This document shows positions 29,043 to 30,944 of a stretch of DNA of 30,944 nt, piece by piece (position 1 is the stretch's first letter; each line of letters starts with the position of its first letter). The stretch lies in NCBI GenBank assembly GCA_964528755.1, contig CAZGWN010000045.1, positions 1 through 30,944 on the forward strand. The letters run 5' to 3'. The translations under genes and the position numbers were made by a program. Origin of the DNA: Raineyella sp964528755. Its GTDB lineage: Bacteria; Actinomycetota; Actinomycetes; Propionibacteriales; Propionibacteriaceae. The notes beneath the pieces were generated by a model. The model ran no database searches, was not told the origin of the DNA, and saw nothing but the letters and a program-made list of their open reading frames with translations.

Positions 29043-29806
29043 GGCTGGGTTACTCCGAGATCGTTGAGGATGAGGCGGCGCAGGGGTTCGGTGGCCTCGC
29101 GGTCGTGCGGGCGGGGGGCGGTGTTGGCGCGGTCGGCGTGGATCCGGCCGTCCTTGAGGACGAGCAACCGGTCGGCGAGACGGACCGCCTCGTCCACGTC
29201 GTGGGTGACCAGCAGCACGGCGAATCCGTGCCGCCGCCACAGCCCCTCCAGGACGTCGTGCAGGGTGAGCCGGGTGAGCGCGTCCAGCGCCCCGAAGGGC
29301 TCGTCGAGGAGCAGCAGTTTGGGCTCGCGGACCAGCGCCCGGGACAGCGAGACGCGTTGTGCCTGGCCACCGGACAGGGTGGCGGGCCAGCGGTCGCCGA
29401 GGTCGGCGAGGTCGAGCTCGGTCAGCGCGGCCTGGGCCCGGGTCCGGGTGGCCTCGGCGCGGGGAAGGCCGAAGGTGACGTTGCGCCACACCCGCTGCCA
29501 GGGCAGCAGGCGGGGCTGCTGGAACGCCACCGAGGCCGGGCCGGCCACCGCGACGGTGCCGGTCGCCTCGTCGTCGAGACCGGCGACGACCCGCAGCAGG
29601 GTGGACTTGCCCGAGCCGGACCGCCCCAGCAGGGCCACGAACTCGCCCGGATGGATGGTCAGGTCGAGACCGTCGAGGACGACGTGGTCGCCGAAGCTGC
29701 GCGTCAGCGAGCGGATCGAGACCGCGGGGGTGACGGTGGTGTCCGGGGTGGAGGTCTCCGTGTTGGCGGTGTCCGGGGTGGCGGTGCTCGTGGATGTGGT
29801 CGTCAT
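29039..29806 (-). CDS. ssuB: Sulfonate ABC transporter ATP-binding protein
   Basis: A 255-residue ATPase energising sulfonate uptake. Walker A GRSGSGKST is at residues 61-69, the Q loop is in FQQPRLLPWQRVWRNV, the signature LSGGQAQRVSLSRAL, Walker B LLLLDEPFGALD and switch His in LLVTHDVDEA. The AFQQPRLLPW pattern is typical of the nitrate/sulfonate/taurine subfamily. The first 30 residues are an unusual Thr/Ser/Pro-rich tail without structure. A start further in cannot be excluded, but the 4-base ATGA overlap with ssuC supports the annotated one. It sits between the permease and binding-protein genes of one operon. Confidence 0.93.
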   Translation of the reverse strand: MTTTSTSTATPDTANTETSTPDTTVTPAVSIRSLTRSFGDHVVLDGLDLTIHPGEFVALLGRSGSGKSTLLRVVAGLDDEATGTVAVAGPASVAFQQPRLLPWQRVWRNVTFGLPRAEATRTRAQAALTELDLADLGDRWPATLSGGQAQRVSLSRALVREPKLLLLDEPFGALDALTRLTLHDVLEGLWRRHGFAVLLVTHDVDEAVRLADRLLVLKDGRIHADRANTAPRPHDREATEPLRRLILNDLGVTQP

Positions 29807-30678
29807 CGGAGCACCGTCCCTGCCCGCCAGGCGAGGGTGCGGGCCTCGATGAGCCGGACGATGCCGTCGGAGATCAGCCCCAGCGCCGCGTACACCACCA
29901 GACCGACGACGATGACGTCGGTCTGCAGGAAGTCGCGGGCGTTGTTGATCATGTAGCCCAGCCCGGAGCTGGCGTTGACCTGTTCGGAGACGATCAGCGT
30001 CAGCCAGGCGATGGACAGGGCCTGGCGCAGCGCGACCAGCATCGGCGCGGTCACCGAGGGGAAGATGATCTCGCGCAGCGTACGTCCGGGCCCGACGTCG
30101 TTGACCCGGGCGACCTCAAGCAGCCCACGGTCGACGCCACGGACGGCACTGTGCAGGTTGAGGTAGATGGGGAACATCACCCCCAGCGCGATGAGCAGCA
30201 CCTTCGGCAGCTCGCCGATCCCGAACCACAGGATGAACAGCGGCACCAGGCCGAGGTGGGGCAGGGTCCGCAGCGCCTGCAGCGGCGGGTCGACCAGCGC
30301 ATCGCCCCACCGGGACAGGCCGGTGAGCAGGCCGAGGACGGTGCCGGCGAGCAGGCCGAGCACCAGCCCGACGGCGACCCGGCCCAACGAGACCTGGACG
30401 GCGCCGAGGAGCTCGCCGCTGACGATCAGGCGGGCTCCGGTCTGCGCGATGGTGATCGGCGAGGCGAGCAGGTTGGTGGGCAGGACGCCGGTGCTGCTGG
30501 CGGCCTGCCAGATCCCGAGGACGGCGATGAGGCTGACCCAGCGTGGGGGCACCAGGCTGCGTCGTCGGCCCCGGACCGGCGACTCGTCCCGATTGGTGGG
30601 CTGCGCCGCGTCGGCCGTGGTATCCGGTGTCCCGGTGTCCGGCGTGCTGGTGCCCGGCGGGGCAACGCTGATGGACAT
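29803..30678 (-). CDS. ssuC: Sulfonate ABC transporter permease
   Basis: A 291-residue inner-membrane protein with about six helices. The ATPase-contact loop of the family is EVARVNDVGPGRTLREIIFP (about residues 185-205), and the ending is LGYMINNARDFLQTDVIVVGLVVYAALGLISD. A Pro/Thr-rich cytoplasmic start of about 40 residues precedes the first helix (WVSLIAVLGIWQAAS). ATG 30678 has an excellent GGAGGAG site 4 bases upstream. It is the first gene of the ssuC-ssuB-ssuA-ssuD unit and lies 48 bases downstream of the AT-rich promoter. Confidence 0.93.
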   Translation of the reverse strand: MSISVAPPGTSTPDTGTPDTTADAAQPTNRDESPVRGRRRSLVPPRWVSLIAVLGIWQAASSTGVLPTNLLASPITIAQTGARLIVSGELLGAVQVSLGRVAVGLVLGLLAGTVLGLLTGLSRWGDALVDPPLQALRTLPHLGLVPLFILWFGIGELPKVLLIALGVMFPIYLNLHSAVRGVDRGLLEVARVNDVGPGRTLREIIFPSVTAPMLVALRQALSIAWLTLIVSEQVNASSGLGYMINNARDFLQTDVIVVGLVVYAALGLISDGIVRLIEARTLAWRAGTVLR

Positions 30679-30725
30679 GACTCTCCTCCCGGGCGGGCAG
30701 TCCGGCGCCGCCCGCGGTGGGGTTC

Positions 30726-30755
30726 AAGCTAGGAGGGCGTCATAAGTCAAGTCAA
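30726..30755 (-). promoter_or_regulatory. Promoter of the ssu operon
   Basis: On the minus strand TTGACT (30755-30750), an 18-base spacer and TAGCTT (30731-30726) form a sigma-A-type promoter. It stands in the most AT-rich short stretch of the window (30730-30780). CTAT and ATAG half-sites around 30760-30774 make an operator for the linked Rrf2 protein plausible. Confidence 0.55.
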
Positions 30756-30944
30756 TACACTATGAAACAAATAGGAATAAGGGGAACCGGATGCGCGCGG
30801 TCACGGGGCATGGGGGCAGCGGAGGTGTGCCGGACAGTGGGACGGGAGGGACCGGACCCGTCAACCGCACCGGTGGATATTCCGGGGAAGCCCTGGCTGG
30901 CAGTCTGGTTGTGAACCGCCTGTCAGGAGATGTGATGCCAGTTC
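30756..30944. other. Right edge: AT-rich operator region and possible start of the next gene
   Basis: No complete gene is visible. At the very end, GGAGA (30926-30930) precedes ATG 30935 on the plus strand by 4 bases, which could open a divergent gene beyond the window. Only three codons are visible, so this is no more than a possibility. Confidence 0.25.

Overview
The window is high-GC DNA packed with genes on both strands. GTG starts are common, and many genes begin a few bases after a TANNNT box with no room for a 5' leader. A class E (LAxTG-type) sortase substrate, a DUF2207 protein, a Sap/GAP-family membrane protein and a lactococcin-972-type exporter all point to an actinobacterium. A propionibacterial relative is my guess from overall gene style, not something the sequence proves. 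I see no tRNA, rRNA, CRISPR array or transposase gene.

Layout. 1-5481 (minus): start of a YibE/F membrane protein, an alpha/beta hydrolase, a GT4 glycosyltransferase broken by a one-base frameshift, a DMT-type membrane protein and a sensor histidine kinase. 5590-9178 (plus): the kinase's divergent NarL-type response regulator, CobU, a DUF2207 protein and an 80-residue unknown. 9171-11196 (minus): a LysR regulator, a 48-residue unknown and a TetR regulator, the last divergent from a GAP-family membrane protein (11279-11959). 11972-14240 (minus): a succinate-semialdehyde-type dehydrogenase and a PlsC-type acyltransferase.

14241-21192 is the unusual part. Here base composition drops in several stretches. 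It holds a chimeric small ORF, a secreted DUF2599-like protein, a small membrane-anchored partner, an orphan LuxR-type response regulator, and the permease and ATPase of a lactococcin-972-type ABC exporter. The chimeric ORF joins a diverged copy of the permease 5' end, in frame, to a copy of the 3' end and terminator of the sortase-anchored protein encoded at 21193-23622. The DUF2599, partner and regulator genes therefore lie between two direct copies of the permease start. This looks like a secreted-effector/export cassette assembled by recombination. An interrupted small membrane protein lies between the exporter and the anchored protein.

23623-26230: a REP-like repeat cluster, a small two-helix membrane protein, and a PadR regulator with its partner multi-helix protein. 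26273-30678 (minus): a complete sulfonate-uptake unit, ssuC-ssuB-ssuA-ssuD, under an AT-rich promoter. It is followed by an Rrf2 regulator without the usual cysteine cluster, which suggests CymR-like control of sulfur supply.
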